Part shown: positions 17,400 to 27,754 of the stretch, piece by piece
Layout of the letters: each line of letters opens with the position of its first letter
Numbering within the stretch: position 1 is the first letter of the stretch
From: an uncultured Bacteroides sp.
GTDB lineage: Bacteria > Bacteroidota > Bacteroidia > Bacteroidales > Bacteroidaceae
Reading direction: 5' to 3'
NCBI RefSeq assembly: GCF_963678845.1
Contig: NZ_OY787464.1
Location: 1,612,001 to 1,676,000, forward strand
Length of the DNA stretch: 64,000 nt
Translations under genes and position numbers: made by a program
The notes under the pieces: generated by a model
Databases searched by the model: none
The model's input: the letters and a program-made list of their open reading frames with translations, nothing else
Told to the model about the DNA's origin: nothing

Positions 17400-17911
17400 A
17401 AAAAGCTGTCCCTTCACGAAAGTTATAAGAGCTCAGTTAGGGCAGCTGCAAACTAGTGGCAGATAACAGATTTTAGTAGCAGATGATTTGTATATAAAGT
17501 TTATCTGCCACTAACTTAGTTCACTAATTGCCAACAGTTTAACATCAATTTAGTAGCAGGTAGCAGATACTCTTTAATTTTTTCATTATTCTGTTAGAAA
17601 TGCATTATAACAAAGCTTAAAAAGAAGTTATGTGTATCTAACTTCTATATTCATTATTATTGATAATATTTTTCATAAATACCTATAGATAATAGCATAC
17701 CACAAATACGGGGGATAAAATGCCTTACAAATGGTATTTCAAGCATTGTGAATATTATCTAAATTTGCAAAGTCTTAAGAAATATTTAGTTTCTATGAAT
17801 TTTAAGATATCTCTAATAATATATTTTCTAAAAAAAACAGTTTGGTATGGAAAAAGATATTTATTACATTACACAAAACGTTTTGTTGGACACTCCGACC
17901 AGGAGTAAATA
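17400..17911 (+). repeat. ~510-bp direct repeat, copy 2
   Basis: This is the partner of 3369-3880. Differences seen by eye include CAATTG to CAACAG in the middle, three single A/G or T/C changes and G to C near the end. The 62-codon frame is again intact (17720-17908). It begins 20 bp after the right end of the ISL3 element. Confidence 0.85.
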
Positions 17912-18073
17912 CATCAAAAAAATCAAAAGTTCTCCACTTTCTTTAGAAATGATCTCGTTCTCATCAGAATTACTATCTACTTCTTTACTCTCCATGCGAA
18001 TGTGCTGTTGCATGTCTTGTTGATTCACAAATACATCCCAGTTACTTTTAATAGAAAAACTTTTTATATTTAG
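17864..18073 (-). pseudogene. Possible gene remnant, open minus-strand frame
   Basis: A minus-strand frame is open for 69 codons between stops at 18074 and 17864. It reads into the 510-bp repeat. Its upstream part looks coding (S-N-W-D-V-F-V-N-Q-Q-D-M-Q-Q-H-I-R-M-E-S-K), and its end in the repeat looks like random AT-rich translation. It may be a gene end cut by the repeat. Not recognised. Confidence 0.25.
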
Positions 18074-18284
18074 TTAAGGCAAAGTATGTATGTACGTACT
18101 TTGACGGTATTTCTATTATCTACTTGGGCATGTCCCTTTACAATAGAATATTTGGCCTTTTGATTACAAAAGGTATCAATTCATAACTCTTCAATTAAAT
18201 TATTCGATTATAAACAAAAGCGAACATTTTCTTTCTCCGCCCACAAGCAGATTTAGGAAATGCCAGCTATAATAAAAAAACTGT
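17912..18284. other. Intergenic leader of the second SusCD locus
   Basis: It contains the upstream part of the possible gene remnant, a small CCTTTTG-ATTA-CAAAAGG hairpin near 18162 and no clear TAnnTTTG promoter. No sigma or anti-sigma gene precedes this SusC. Confidence 0.4.
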
Positions 18285-21272
18285 ATGGTAAAACTATCAC
18301 TTTTTTTTAGGAACTATAATAAGTTTCCAATTCATTTTCTGCAAAAAGCAGGAATGACATTCTTGTTTGGAGTAATTGCAACATTATCTGCATTTGCTCA
18401 ACAAATTGAAATTAAAGGTCAAATTTTTGAGGAAAATTCCAGAACTTCCATATTTGGAGCAACGATCAGACTGAAAGGACAAAAAGGTATAACGACCTCT
18501 GATGCTAAAGGAAACTTTCAAATCAATACAAAATCATTGCCTGCCACAATAACAATCTCTGCTATTGGGTTCAGGAATCAGGAAATTGATGTTTACGAAT
18601 CTGAAGCTATCGAAGTTTATCTGGCTACTGACCAAAACAGGCTAAACGAAGTTGTAGTCACAGGTCTGGCTTCTGGCCTAAAACGTTCAAATCTGGCCAA
18701 TGCAGTCACTTCAATTTCGACCAAAGAGCTAACTGGTATTGTTCAGCCCCAAACAACAGATCAGGCACTTTATGGTAAAATTGCCGGTGCAAGTATTCGT
18801 GCCAACAGTGGTGCTCCTGGAGGTGGAACTGTTATTTTATTACGTGGATTAAGCACATTGCAGGGAAACTCTCAGCCACTTTATATCATTGATGGAGTTT
18901 ACCTGAATAATAATTCTCTGGCCACAGGACGGTCAACCCTTACTGCCGCAGGAACTTCTCGCGAAGATGATGTTAGTAATCGCTTGGCAGACATTAATCC
19001 TGATGACATTGAGAAAATTGAAGTATTAAAAGGAGCTTCGGCATCAGCCATTTATGGTACACGTGCCAATGCAGGCGTTATTATTATCACTACAAAGAAA
19101 GGAAAGAGTGGTAAAACCAAAGTCAGCTTCGGGCAGGATATTGGTTTTGCAACAATACAGAAGTATATAGGAAGTGCATCATGGGATGAAGCAAAAATAA
19201 GGAGTACATATCCTTCTAGCAGAGTAGCATCTGAATTGGAACGTTATGCCGCAGCAAATGGTAAAACATACGATTTTGAAAAAATTCTTTATGGAGAGAA
19301 GCCTCTGTTAACAAATACCAATCTTACTGTTTCGGGGGGAAATGACAAAACCACTTTTTATGTATCCGGAGCATATACAGATGAGGGTGGAATCATAAAG
19401 AATACAGGATTTGAACGCCTTTCTTTGCGTTTAAATTTAGACCACAAATTTAACAAGTGGATTGATTTTTCTGTTAATTCCAATTATTTGAATAGTAATT
19501 CTGATCGTGGCTTTACCGGTAATGAGAATAATTCAGGAGCTACTTTAGGTTACATTGCAGCATTTTTACCCAACTATTATAATCCGTATCCGGTAAACGG
19601 AGTATATCCTACAAATCCATACTCGGAAGGTGAGAATCCGTTAGCATTAAGAGATAAAGCCACAAACAACGTTAAGATAAATCGTTTAATTGAGTCGGGC
19701 ATTGCAAACTTTAAGTTCATTCAAAAAGAAAATTCGTCGTTGAGATTAACTTTGCAAGGTGGAGTAGATTATCTTAACCAAGCAAGTAAAGTGTATTACC
19801 CGGATGATTTACAATCACAACAAAGCCTGGCTAATCCCGGCGATATTATTCTGGGATCTACAGAACAAATAAATACAAACTATCAGGCTTTCCTTATTTA
19901 TGGGCAAAAGACTAATAAATTTAACTTCACCACTCAGTTAGGAGCTGTAGGGCTTCAAACAAAATCAAACAGCAGCTTTGTTCGCGGTCAGGGATTAGTA
20001 GCTGGTCAGCAATCTATTGGTCAGGCAAGAGTTCAATCTGTCAGTTCACAAGACACTCAGACTATTAAAGATTTTGGAACCGTGGGACAGGAAGAAGTAA
20101 ATTTTAATGACCAAATAATTGCTACTGTAGGTTTGCGTTTCGATAAATCAACACTTAACGGAGACGCTAATAAATTTTATGCTTTTCCAAAAACATCATT
20201 GGCGGTAAACCTAACTAAGTTCGATTTCTGGAAAATAAAATCAATCAGTCAGTTCAAACTTCGTGCAGCTTATGGAGAGACCGGTGGATTACCTCCATAC
20301 GGAAGTCTTTATAGCTCACTAACGCCTGTAGTTATCGGTGGTAATTTAGGATCTGTAATTTCTACAAAAGTGGGCAATCCGAATATAAAACCAGAGCGTG
20401 CAGGAGAATTTGAAATAGGTACTGATATTGGTTTCTTTGATAACAAGTTACTCTTTGAAGGTACATATTACGTGAAAAATGTATCTGATTTAATTCAAGA
20501 CCTTACACTTGCGTCATCAACAGGATTAGGAATACAAAAAGTAAATGCTGCTTCTCTTCGCAACCAAGGTATTGAACTATCATTGTCGGCAACGCCTGTT
20601 TCAACCAAGAACTTTACATGGAATAGTCGTATCCTTTTCACAAAGAACACTTCCAAAATAACTAAATTAGATGTACCATCTTACACAACAGGAGTTTATG
20701 GAGTAACATTCGGAACATATCTTATAAAGGAAGGATATTCACCAACCACTATTGTAGGTAAACCGTTAACTGCATCAGGAGATTATACTGTTTTTGGAAA
20801 CTCACAACCCGATTTTCAGACATCATGGTCTAATGAATTTACATTCCTGAAATCGTTTACTTTTTCATCTCTCTGGGATTGGAAAAAAGGAGGAAAGGTT
20901 ATGAATCTTACTTTGTACAACACTGACGCCGGTGAAACAACTGCTGATTGGAATGAAAATCATACTATTAGAGAAAATGATTTAGGTACTACTGCAGCTC
21001 AATACGTTCAGGATGCAAGTTATCTTAGACTAAGAGAAGTAGGTTTAAGTTACACTGTTCCGAAAAAAATATTTCGAGGTACTATTGCTAAGAGTTTAGA
21101 ACGTATCCGTATTGGAGTATCGGCAACCAACTTAATTACATTTACTCCTTATAAAGGATATGATCCCGAAGTATCTAATTTTGGTTCTGAATCTGCTATT
21201 AATTCAGGAACCGACTTATTTCAATACCCTTCTTCAAAACGTATTTTGTTTAATTTGAAGATTGATTTATAA
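18285..21272 (+). CDS. SusC/RagA TonB-linked outer-membrane receptor (no STN domain)
   Basis: A 995-residue receptor. Signal peptide ending A-F-A-Q-Q (about residue 39), carboxypeptidase-D-like domain (about 45-115), N-E-V-V-V-T-G segment, plug with D-D-I-E-K-I-E-V-L-K-G-A-S-A-S-A-I-Y-G, and a C-terminal barrel. It lacks the STN domain of the receptor at 6.5 kb, and no ECF sigma/FecR pair is nearby, so it should be controlled differently. It is followed by its SusD partner and a secreted hydrolase, so the ligand may be a small ester or peptide. Confidence 0.95.
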   Translation: MVKLSLFFRNYNKFPIHFLQKAGMTFLFGVIATLSAFAQQIEIKGQIFEENSRTSIFGATIRLKGQKGITTSDAKGNFQINTKSLPATITISAIGFRNQEIDVYESEAIEVYLATDQNRLNEVVVTGLASGLKRSNLANAVTSISTKELTGIVQPQTTDQALYGKIAGASIRANSGAPGGGTVILLRGLSTLQGNSQPLYIIDGVYLNNNSLATGRSTLTAAGTSREDDVSNRLADINPDDIEKIEVLKGASASAIYGTRANAGVIIITTKKGKSGKTKVSFGQDIGFATIQKYIGSASWDEAKIRSTYPSSRVASELERYAAANGKTYDFEKILYGEKPLLTNTNLTVSGGNDKTTFYVSGAYTDEGGIIKNTGFERLSLRLNLDHKFNKWIDFSVNSNYLNSNSDRGFTGNENNSGATLGYIAAFLPNYYNPYPVNGVYPTNPYSEGENPLALRDKATNNVKINRLIESGIANFKFIQKENSSLRLTLQGGVDYLNQASKVYYPDDLQSQQSLANPGDIILGSTEQINTNYQAFLIYGQKTNKFNFTTQLGAVGLQTKSNSSFVRGQGLVAGQQSIGQARVQSVSSQDTQTIKDFGTVGQEEVNFNDQIIATVGLRFDKSTLNGDANKFYAFPKTSLAVNLTKFDFWKIKSISQFKLRAAYGETGGLPPYGSLYSSLTPVVIGGNLGSVISTKVGNPNIKPERAGEFEIGTDIGFFDNKLLFEGTYYVKNVSDLIQDLTLASSTGLGIQKVNAASLRNQGIELSLSATPVSTKNFTWNSRILFTKNTSKITKLDVPSYTTGVYGVTFGTYLIKEGYSPTTIVGKPLTASGDYTVFGNSQPDFQTSWSNEFTFLKSFTFSSLWDWKKGGKVMNLTLYNTDAGETTADWNENHTIRENDLGTTAAQYVQDASYLRLREVGLSYTVPKKIFRGTIAKSLERIRIGVSATNLITFTPYKGYDPEVSNFGSESAINSGTDLFQYPSSKRILFNLKIDL

Positions 21273-21298
21273 TCATTTACGTATAAAACATAACAAAT

Positions 21299-22657
21299 AT
21301 GAAAATCAAAAAAATAATACCCATCTATACATTGATTACAGGCTTATTGTTTGTCACTTCCTGCGAACTGCAAGATATTCCTGATGCAAATAATCCATCT
21401 GTGTCAAGTGTTACATCAAACGCAACGGTAGGACAACTGCAGAACCTCATTACTGGCCTTGAATCCAGAAGTAAAGAATACGTAGGCACAGCTTCAAATG
21501 CTTTCGGTACTTTTGACAGAGATATATGGTACTTTAATGGTGCCGACCCTCGTAACGTACAGTACTGGACAGGACAGGCAGAAGCTGTTCCCAGCTCAAC
21601 TTTTTATGGTGTGGACGCTGCTTATACAGGACCTTATTCGGCTATAAAACAAGCTAATGTATTGATCAGCGCTGTTAATAATACCTCTTCTGTGACAGAA
21701 ACTCAGAAAAATGCAATTATTGGCTTTGCTAAAACCATTCAGGGGTACCAATATCTTGTGCCTGCTAATTCATTGTACCAAAATGGAATTCGTATCGATG
21801 TAAGTGATCCATTAAATCCGGGACCGTTTGTTAGTTACACTGAAGCTCTTACAGCAATAAAAAAAATATTGGATGAAGGATATACTGCACTTTCAAATGC
21901 AGGAAGTACACTTCCGTTTACATTGACAAAGGGGTATACCGACTTTAATACACCTGCCGGACTGGGTAAAGTAAACCGCGCACTTGCAGCAAGAGTTGCT
22001 ATTTACCAAAAAGACTGGCAAGGTGCTTTAGATGCACTCTCTAAATCATTTTTTAACCTCAATGGTGACTTAAATATAGGTCCGGCTCATGTTTATGGTA
22101 ATCCACCCGAAACATATAATCCTTTGTATTTCGTATTGGATGCATCATACAATAGCGGTGCGGTAGTACATCCATCATTAATAGCAGATGCTCTGCCTGG
22201 TGATTCCAGAGTGAAAACTAAATTTTTCCACCGTACTACCCCATTGGTTAGTACAGCCGGTAAAGTAGCACTTTCAAGCGAATATCAGGATAAACGATGG
22301 GCTGATGCAACTTCCCCTATTAAATATATCAGGAATGAAGAATTGGTTTTGATTTATGCAGAAGCTTCGGCTCAGCTAAATAAAACAGTTGATGCTGTAA
22401 CTGCAATTAATATTATTCGCTCATCGGCAAATCTGGCTCCATATACCGGTGCAACCGATTTGGGAAGTCTGATTACTGAGATTTTGTTTCAACGTCGGTA
22501 CTCATTATGGTTTGAACCAGCAGCACATCGCTGGATTGACCTCCGCAGATATGGACGTCTGAACGAAATTCCTGTAGCTTTAGATAAAGGAGTAGTATTT
22601 ACTCAACTGGCCATACCAATCAGTGAAGTAAATTGGGATAAATTTAAGAACAAATAA
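21299..22657 (+). CDS. RagB/SusD-family outer-membrane lipoprotein
   Basis: A 452-residue SusD-like lipoprotein (signal peptide ending V-T-S-C-E). It has the family's helical features: A-L-A-A-R-V-A-I-Y in the TPR-like core, then N-E-E-L-V-L-I-Y-A-E-A and a C-terminal E-I-L-F-Q-R-R-Y-S-L-W-F-E. It is shorter than many polysaccharide SusDs, as is common in those thought to bind peptides or small molecules. It lies 26 bp after its SusC and 3 bp before the hydrolase. Confidence 0.92.
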   Translation: MKIKKIIPIYTLITGLLFVTSCELQDIPDANNPSVSSVTSNATVGQLQNLITGLESRSKEYVGTASNAFGTFDRDIWYFNGADPRNVQYWTGQAEAVPSSTFYGVDAAYTGPYSAIKQANVLISAVNNTSSVTETQKNAIIGFAKTIQGYQYLVPANSLYQNGIRIDVSDPLNPGPFVSYTEALTAIKKILDEGYTALSNAGSTLPFTLTKGYTDFNTPAGLGKVNRALAARVAIYQKDWQGALDALSKSFFNLNGDLNIGPAHVYGNPPETYNPLYFVLDASYNSGAVVHPSLIADALPGDSRVKTKFFHRTTPLVSTAGKVALSSEYQDKRWADATSPIKYIRNEELVLIYAEASAQLNKTVDAVTAINIIRSSANLAPYTGATDLGSLITEILFQRRYSLWFEPAAHRWIDLRRYGRLNEIPVALDKGVVFTQLAIPISEVNWDKFKNK

Positions 22658-22660
22658 ATT

Positions 22661-24604
22661 ATGAAAAGGAATATTGCAACCTTCAGAGCAGGCTGTTTAT
22701 TCACTTTGTTATTCTCATTGACTATTGCTGCAAATCAGGTATTTGCACGAAGTCAATCAAAAAAGTCTCCTGTCACTACTGAAGATGACAGGAGACTTTC
22801 AGACAAAGAAGATTCTGCCTACATAAGAGACAACTATATAAAATTAGAAAAACTGATACCCATGCGTGACGGTGTAAAATTATTTACATCAATTTATATT
22901 CCAAAAGACATCAAACATAAATATCCTTTTATACTTTGTCGCACCCCCTATTCTGTAGCACCTTACGGTGAATCTAAGTTTAAACGCTTATTAGGTCCAT
23001 CCGAACTATTTATCAGAGAAGGATATATTTTTGTATATCAGGATGTGAGAGGCAAATGGAAATCAGAAGGTGAGTTTGTTGATACACGACCATTTAACCC
23101 TAATAAAAAAGAAAAAAAAGACATAGACGAAAGCACTGATACCTATGATACAGCAGAATGGCTTTTGAAAAATATTGAAAACAACAATGGGCGAATAGGA
23201 GTCTGGGGCATTTCATATCCCGGATTTTATGCCACTCAAACAATTCTGAGCGGTCATCCTGCAATAAAAGCAGTTTCACCTCAGGCACCTGTTACCGACT
23301 GGTTTGTAGGAGACGACATTACACATAACGGTGCATTTTTTCTTGGTAATTTTCTTTTCTTCTCAAACTTTGGACAAGTACGTTCTGCGCCAACAACACA
23401 ACCGGCAGACAGACTAGATATAGGTACAAAAGATGGATATCAGTTCTTTCTGAGAAATGGAACATTCAAAGATTTGAATGATAAATATTATAAAAATAAA
23501 ATTCCAGCCTGGATAGATTTTATGAACCATGGAACTTATGATTCTTATTGGCAAAGCCGTACGCCGCTACCTTATCTGAAAAATGTAAAACCTGCAGTTC
23601 TTAATGTGGGAGGATGGTTTGATGCAGAAGACTTATATGGACCTTTAAAAACTTTTGAAGCTATAAGTAAGAAAAATCCAAATACAGATAACCGGCTGGT
23701 AATGGGCCCTTGGTCACATGGTGGATTTGCTCGTGGCACAGGCAAATCATTGGGTAATATTGATTTTGGCTCTAAAACCTCTGTTTATTATCGCCAACAT
23801 GTTGAACTTCCATTCTTCAACTATTATCTAAAAGATAAAGGAAAGCTTGAATTGCCTGCGGCTCTCATTTTCCAGACAGGAACAAATGAATGGAAAGAAT
23901 ATAAACAATGGCCGCCAGTTGATGCACGTGATGAAAATCTTTACTTAGGGAGACAAGGTAATGTTTCATTTTCAGCCGATTATGCAAACGAAGATACGTT
24001 TAATGAATATGTTAGTGATCCTAAAAAACCGGTGCCTTTTACTTCGGAAACCAGAACTAACCCGGGAACTGAATACATGATAGAAGATCAGCGCTTTGCT
24101 GCTACCCGTCCTGATGTGTTGGTTTATACATCTGAAATATTGGATAAAGACAAAATGCTTTCAGGCCCAATTATAGCTGATTTATTTGTATCAACAACAG
24201 GTACAGACGCTGATTTTATTGTAAAGCTAATCGATGTATTTCCGGAAACAGCTGAAAATAATGCGGAAACAGGGCCCAATGTTCAATTAAGTGAATTTCA
24301 GGAATTAATCCGAGGCGATGTAATCCGGGCAAAGTTTAGAAACAGTCTTACTAATCCTGAACCTCTGATACCGGATAAAATAACTGAAATAAAATTTGAG
24401 CTCAGGGATGTAGCGCATACTTTCCTGAAAGGACATAAGATACAGGTACAGATACAAAGTTCCTGGTTTCCTTTAGTGGATCGTAACCCACAACAGTTTA
24501 TAGATATTTATCATGCCAAAGAATCAGATTATATTAAAGCAACGCATCGCATTTACACATCTGGTAAGCATCAGTCTCACCTAATCATAAAAGCGATGGA
24601 ATAA
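22661..24604 (+). CDS. Exported CocE/NonD-type (S15 family) alpha/beta hydrolase
   Basis: A 647-residue hydrolase with a signal peptide (cleavage near A-R-S at 30). The nucleophile elbow is G-I-S-Y-P-G (Ser 185), the acid G-G-W-F-D (Asp 321) and the base G-P-W-S-H-G-G (His 353). This order fits the X-Pro dipeptidyl-peptidase/CocE/NonD group. The C-terminal ~200 residues form the jelly-roll domain. Members hydrolyse esters, acyl-amide bonds or peptides. Coupled to SusCD (3 bp), it probably acts in the periplasm on the imported ligand. Codons for N-I-D-F-G-S-K-T-S-V-Y are duplicated next to the ISL3 element. Confidence 0.88.
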   Translation: MKRNIATFRAGCLFTLLFSLTIAANQVFARSQSKKSPVTTEDDRRLSDKEDSAYIRDNYIKLEKLIPMRDGVKLFTSIYIPKDIKHKYPFILCRTPYSVAPYGESKFKRLLGPSELFIREGYIFVYQDVRGKWKSEGEFVDTRPFNPNKKEKKDIDESTDTYDTAEWLLKNIENNNGRIGVWGISYPGFYATQTILSGHPAIKAVSPQAPVTDWFVGDDITHNGAFFLGNFLFFSNFGQVRSAPTTQPADRLDIGTKDGYQFFLRNGTFKDLNDKYYKNKIPAWIDFMNHGTYDSYWQSRTPLPYLKNVKPAVLNVGGWFDAEDLYGPLKTFEAISKKNPNTDNRLVMGPWSHGGFARGTGKSLGNIDFGSKTSVYYRQHVELPFFNYYLKDKGKLELPAALIFQTGTNEWKEYKQWPPVDARDENLYLGRQGNVSFSADYANEDTFNEYVSDPKKPVPFTSETRTNPGTEYMIEDQRFAATRPDVLVYTSEILDKDKMLSGPIIADLFVSTTGTDADFIVKLIDVFPETAENNAETGPNVQLSEFQELIRGDVIRAKFRNSLTNPEPLIPDKITEIKFELRDVAHTFLKGHKIQVQIQSSWFPLVDRNPQQFIDIYHAKESDYIKATHRIYTSGKHQSHLIIKAME

Positions 24605-25176
24605 TTTACCCTAAACATGGTATTTAAAATGACTAATCAACGGTATTTTATTTATCGTAAATTATCCTGAATTTTGTATCATCATTAAATTTAGTTTTTT
24701 TATAATGAAAACAACTCTCAAAATGTCAATATCAAAATATCCGGATATGCCATCTGGGTCTAATCAATTGATTGGTTCCCTTATTGCATTTTCAGATTAT
24801 TATACTGGCATGCGAGAGTCGTTTTTCATTATTGCTATTGTACAAACATTACAAAACTTCATGAAGCCAGCTTGTATTGTACAATCTAAAAATATTCCAC
24901 TTTCTAAGCAGTCATCATGTTATTATTGCTTCTGTTGTATGTGGAATCAACTTTAATCGGGAAAGATTCTTTAGAATGTAGTTCAATCTTCAGCCTGTTG
25001 ATTTCACATAAATCCTCATTATCTTTTCAGTGCTATTGGCAACATTTATCTCTACTAAAAATGCAATAAAACAGGCATATGATATTGTTGATCATTCTAT
25101 ATAAATAAAAATAAGATAGCACACGAACTGCAAAAACTATTTATCAGAATTTGAATTATAAACTGTATTTGTTACA
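24605..25176. other. Intergenic stretch between hydrolase and CBS genes
   Basis: A plus-strand frame at 24705-24956 (83 codons) and scattered coding-like bits up to about 25110 (for example A-T-F-I-S-T-K-N-A-I-K) hint at a decayed gene, but I recognise no family. No terminator is clear. The gap suggests that the transsulfuration genes may have their own promoter. Confidence 0.3.
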
Positions 25177-26556
25177 ATGGAACAACATATTGCAAATAAC
25201 GTTCTGGAAATGATTGGTAATACCCCTATGGTTGAACTTACTAAGTTAGACACAGGTTTATGCCGGTTATTCCTTAAACTCGAAAATCAAAATCCGGGGG
25301 GATCTATTAAAGATCGTATCGGAGTATCACTGATAAGAGATGCTGAAGAAAAAAGATTGATAAAACCAGGTGATACTATTATAGAAGCTACTGCCGGAAA
25401 TACAGGAATTGGTCTGGCACTAGTGGCATTGATGAAAGGTTACAAAATAATTTTAGTTATCCCGGACAAAATGAGTCAGGAAAAAATAAACCATTTACGG
25501 GCATTGGGGGCTGAAATAGTATTAACCCGCTCTGATGTAGGTAAAGGTCATCATCAATATTATCAGGATTTAGCACAGAAAATAGCAAAAGATACAGGTG
25601 GATATTATGTGAACCAATTCGAAAATCCAGCTAATCCTTTAGCACACGAAACAACTACCGGCCCCGAAATCTGGGAACAGCTGGAACATGATGTGGATGC
25701 TGTGGTGGTAGGTGTTGGCTCATCAGGAACAATTACCGGACTGACACATTTTTTCCAAAAAGTATCAGACAAAACAGAGTTTATTCTGGCCGATCCGGAA
25801 GGCTCTGTACTAGCTGAATATATTAATGCCGGAGAAATAACAAAAAAAGCAGGTTCGTGGCTTGTGGAAGGCATTGGCGAAGATTTTGTACCATCCATAG
25901 CTGATTTCTCTCTGACAAAAAAAGCTTATACGGTATCCGACCTTGAAAGCTTCGAAACGGTTCAGGAACTGCTTAAAAAAGAGGGCTTACTTGCTGGTTC
26001 TTCATCTGGAACGTTGCTAAATGCAGCTTTGAAATATTGTAGAGAACAAACTGTACCCAAGCGGGTAGTTACATTTGCTTGTGATAGCGGAAATAAATAC
26101 CTGTCCAAAATGTATAATGATGCCTGGATGTTTGATCAGGGATTAAAAAAGCGCAAAACTTATGGTGACTTACGTGATATTATTTCACATAGGTTCGAGG
26201 ATAATTCTACCGTATTTGTTACTCCAGATGATACTTTGCAGACCGTTTATAATAGGATGAAAAGTTACGAAATATCCCAATTACCTGTTCTGAGTGACAA
26301 TCAGATTGTAGGTATTGTGGATGAATCGGATTTGTTGTCGGCAATTTATGCAAAGAACTATGATTTTAAAACTACACCTATTTCTAAAATCATGAGCATC
26401 GGGCTTTCGAAAGTATTACCTGATGATTCGATTGAGAAACTGATAGATATTCTAGAATTAGGATTCGTAGCAATTGTTGAGAATGAAAACGAAGATTTTG
26501 AAGGGATTATTACTAAAATTGATTTAATTAATTATCTACGCAATGGCAAATACTAA
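25177..26556 (+). CDS. Cystathionine beta-synthase with C-terminal CBS domains
   Basis: A 459-residue PLP enzyme of fold type II. The Schiff-base lysine lies in N-P-G-G-S-I-K-D-R (Lys 45), and the phosphate-binding G-V-G-S-S-G-T-I-T-G is present. Two CBS motifs fill residues ~335-459, the usual regulatory module. It condenses serine with homocysteine to cystathionine; an O-acetylserine sulfhydrylase-like activity is possible. There is no heme-binding N-terminus. The downstream PLP gene overlaps it by 14 bp, so the two are translationally coupled. Confidence 0.88.
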   Translation: MEQHIANNVLEMIGNTPMVELTKLDTGLCRLFLKLENQNPGGSIKDRIGVSLIRDAEEKRLIKPGDTIIEATAGNTGIGLALVALMKGYKIILVIPDKMSQEKINHLRALGAEIVLTRSDVGKGHHQYYQDLAQKIAKDTGGYYVNQFENPANPLAHETTTGPEIWEQLEHDVDAVVVGVGSSGTITGLTHFFQKVSDKTEFILADPEGSVLAEYINAGEITKKAGSWLVEGIGEDFVPSIADFSLTKKAYTVSDLESFETVQELLKKEGLLAGSSSGTLLNAALKYCREQTVPKRVVTFACDSGNKYLSKMYNDAWMFDQGLKKRKTYGDLRDIISHRFEDNSTVFVTPDDTLQTVYNRMKSYEISQLPVLSDNQIVGIVDESDLLSAIYAKNYDFKTTPISKIMSIGLSKVLPDDSIEKLIDILELGFVAIVENENEDFEGIITKIDLINYLRNGKY

Positions 26557-27712
26557 AAATTATGGCTTTTCAACAAAAGCTATTCATATAGGTGAAGAAC
26601 CTGATTTCAGAGAAGGTGCAACTGGTGATGTGGTTATTCCTATTCATTTATCAACCACTTTTGCCCGAAAAAAAGTCGATAAACCTACAGCTGGTTACGA
26701 ATACACTCGTTCATTGAATCCTACCCGCAATGCATTGGAGATTAAACTTGCCAGTTTGGAGAACGGACGCTTTGGATTAGCATTCGCTTCGGGACTGGCA
26801 GCAGAATCAACAATATTATTATCGCTTATAAAACCGGGTGATCATATTGTAGCTTTCGATGATTTGTACGGAGGAACCAAACGATTGATAAATCAGGTAT
26901 TTGACAATTACAATTTTAATACAAGTTTTGTTGATGCGGTTGATCCTAAGAATATAGAAAATGCTATTAAAGAAAACACAAAACTGGTGTGGCTTGAGTC
27001 TCCTACCAATCCGTTGCTGAAAGTTTCTGATATTAAAGCAATTTCGGAAATAACAAAAAGGCATGGCGTGATATTGGTTGTTGATAATACGTTTTTATCG
27101 CCCTATTTCCAGAAGCCTCTCGATTTGGGAGCTGACATTGTGGTTCACAGTTCTACCAAATATATTGGTGGGCATAGTGATGTGTTAGGTGGTTCGGTGA
27201 TACTCAATGATGAAGATCTGTATAAAAAAATTCAGTATCATCAAAATGCTGTTGGGGCAGTGCTAGCTCCTTTTGATTCATATCTCACATTACGTGGTAT
27301 TAAAACACTCGCTATCCGCTTGGAACGTCACAATAAAAATGCAATTGAAATTGCTCATTATTTGGAGAAACATCCAAAGGTGATAAAAGTAATTTATCCG
27401 GGACTGAAAAGTCATCCGCAACACGAACTAGCCACGAAGCAGGCTACAGGTTACGGAGGTATCATTTCTTTTGAAATAGCAGGAACAATTGATGATGCCA
27501 AAGCATTTCTGGAAAAGCTGAATTTATTTGCATTAGCAGAAAGCCTGGGAGGTGTGGAATCACTTATTGAACTTCCTGCAGTAATGACACATGCTTCAGT
27601 AGCCAAAGAAGTCAGAGAGCAAATCGGTATTTCCGATACGCTGGTTCGAATTTCGGTGGGGATAGAAGATGTTGCAGACTTGATAGCAGATTTAGAACAG
27701 GCTTTGGTCTGA
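26543..27712 (+). CDS. Cystathionine gamma-synthase/gamma-lyase family PLP enzyme
   Basis: A 389-residue fold-type-I PLP enzyme of the Cys/Met metabolism family. The PLP lysine is in S-S-T-K-Y-I-G-G-H (Lys 206). The N-terminal Y-E-Y-T-R-S-x-N-P-T-R and the S-L-G-G-V-E-S loop are family hallmarks. Paired with cystathionine beta-synthase, the likelier role is cystathionine gamma-lyase (reverse transsulfuration to cysteine), but sequence alone does not exclude gamma-synthase. Confidence 0.88.
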   Translation: MANTKNYGFSTKAIHIGEEPDFREGATGDVVIPIHLSTTFARKKVDKPTAGYEYTRSLNPTRNALEIKLASLENGRFGLAFASGLAAESTILLSLIKPGDHIVAFDDLYGGTKRLINQVFDNYNFNTSFVDAVDPKNIENAIKENTKLVWLESPTNPLLKVSDIKAISEITKRHGVILVVDNTFLSPYFQKPLDLGADIVVHSSTKYIGGHSDVLGGSVILNDEDLYKKIQYHQNAVGAVLAPFDSYLTLRGIKTLAIRLERHNKNAIEIAHYLEKHPKVIKVIYPGLKSHPQHELATKQATGYGGIISFEIAGTIDDAKAFLEKLNLFALAESLGGVESLIELPAVMTHASVAKEVREQIGISDTLVRISVGIEDVADLIADLEQALV

Positions 27713-27717
27713 CATCA

Positions 27718-27754
27718 ATTGTCGGGGTGCAACGTTGAATTGCATTCCGACAAT
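27718..27754 (+). terminator. Terminator of the transsulfuration genes
   Basis: A stem of about 15 bp, ATTGTCGGGGTGCAA (27718-27732) with ATTGTCGGAATGCAA as its partner strand (27740-27754, reverse complement), closes a 7-nt loop 5 bp after the stop codon. Confidence 0.7.

Noticed and set aside
24705..24956. 83-codon frame between the hydrolase and CBS genes
   Set aside because: Composition is uneven, there is no recognised domain, and coding-like text drifts between frames downstream; at best it is a decayed gene.
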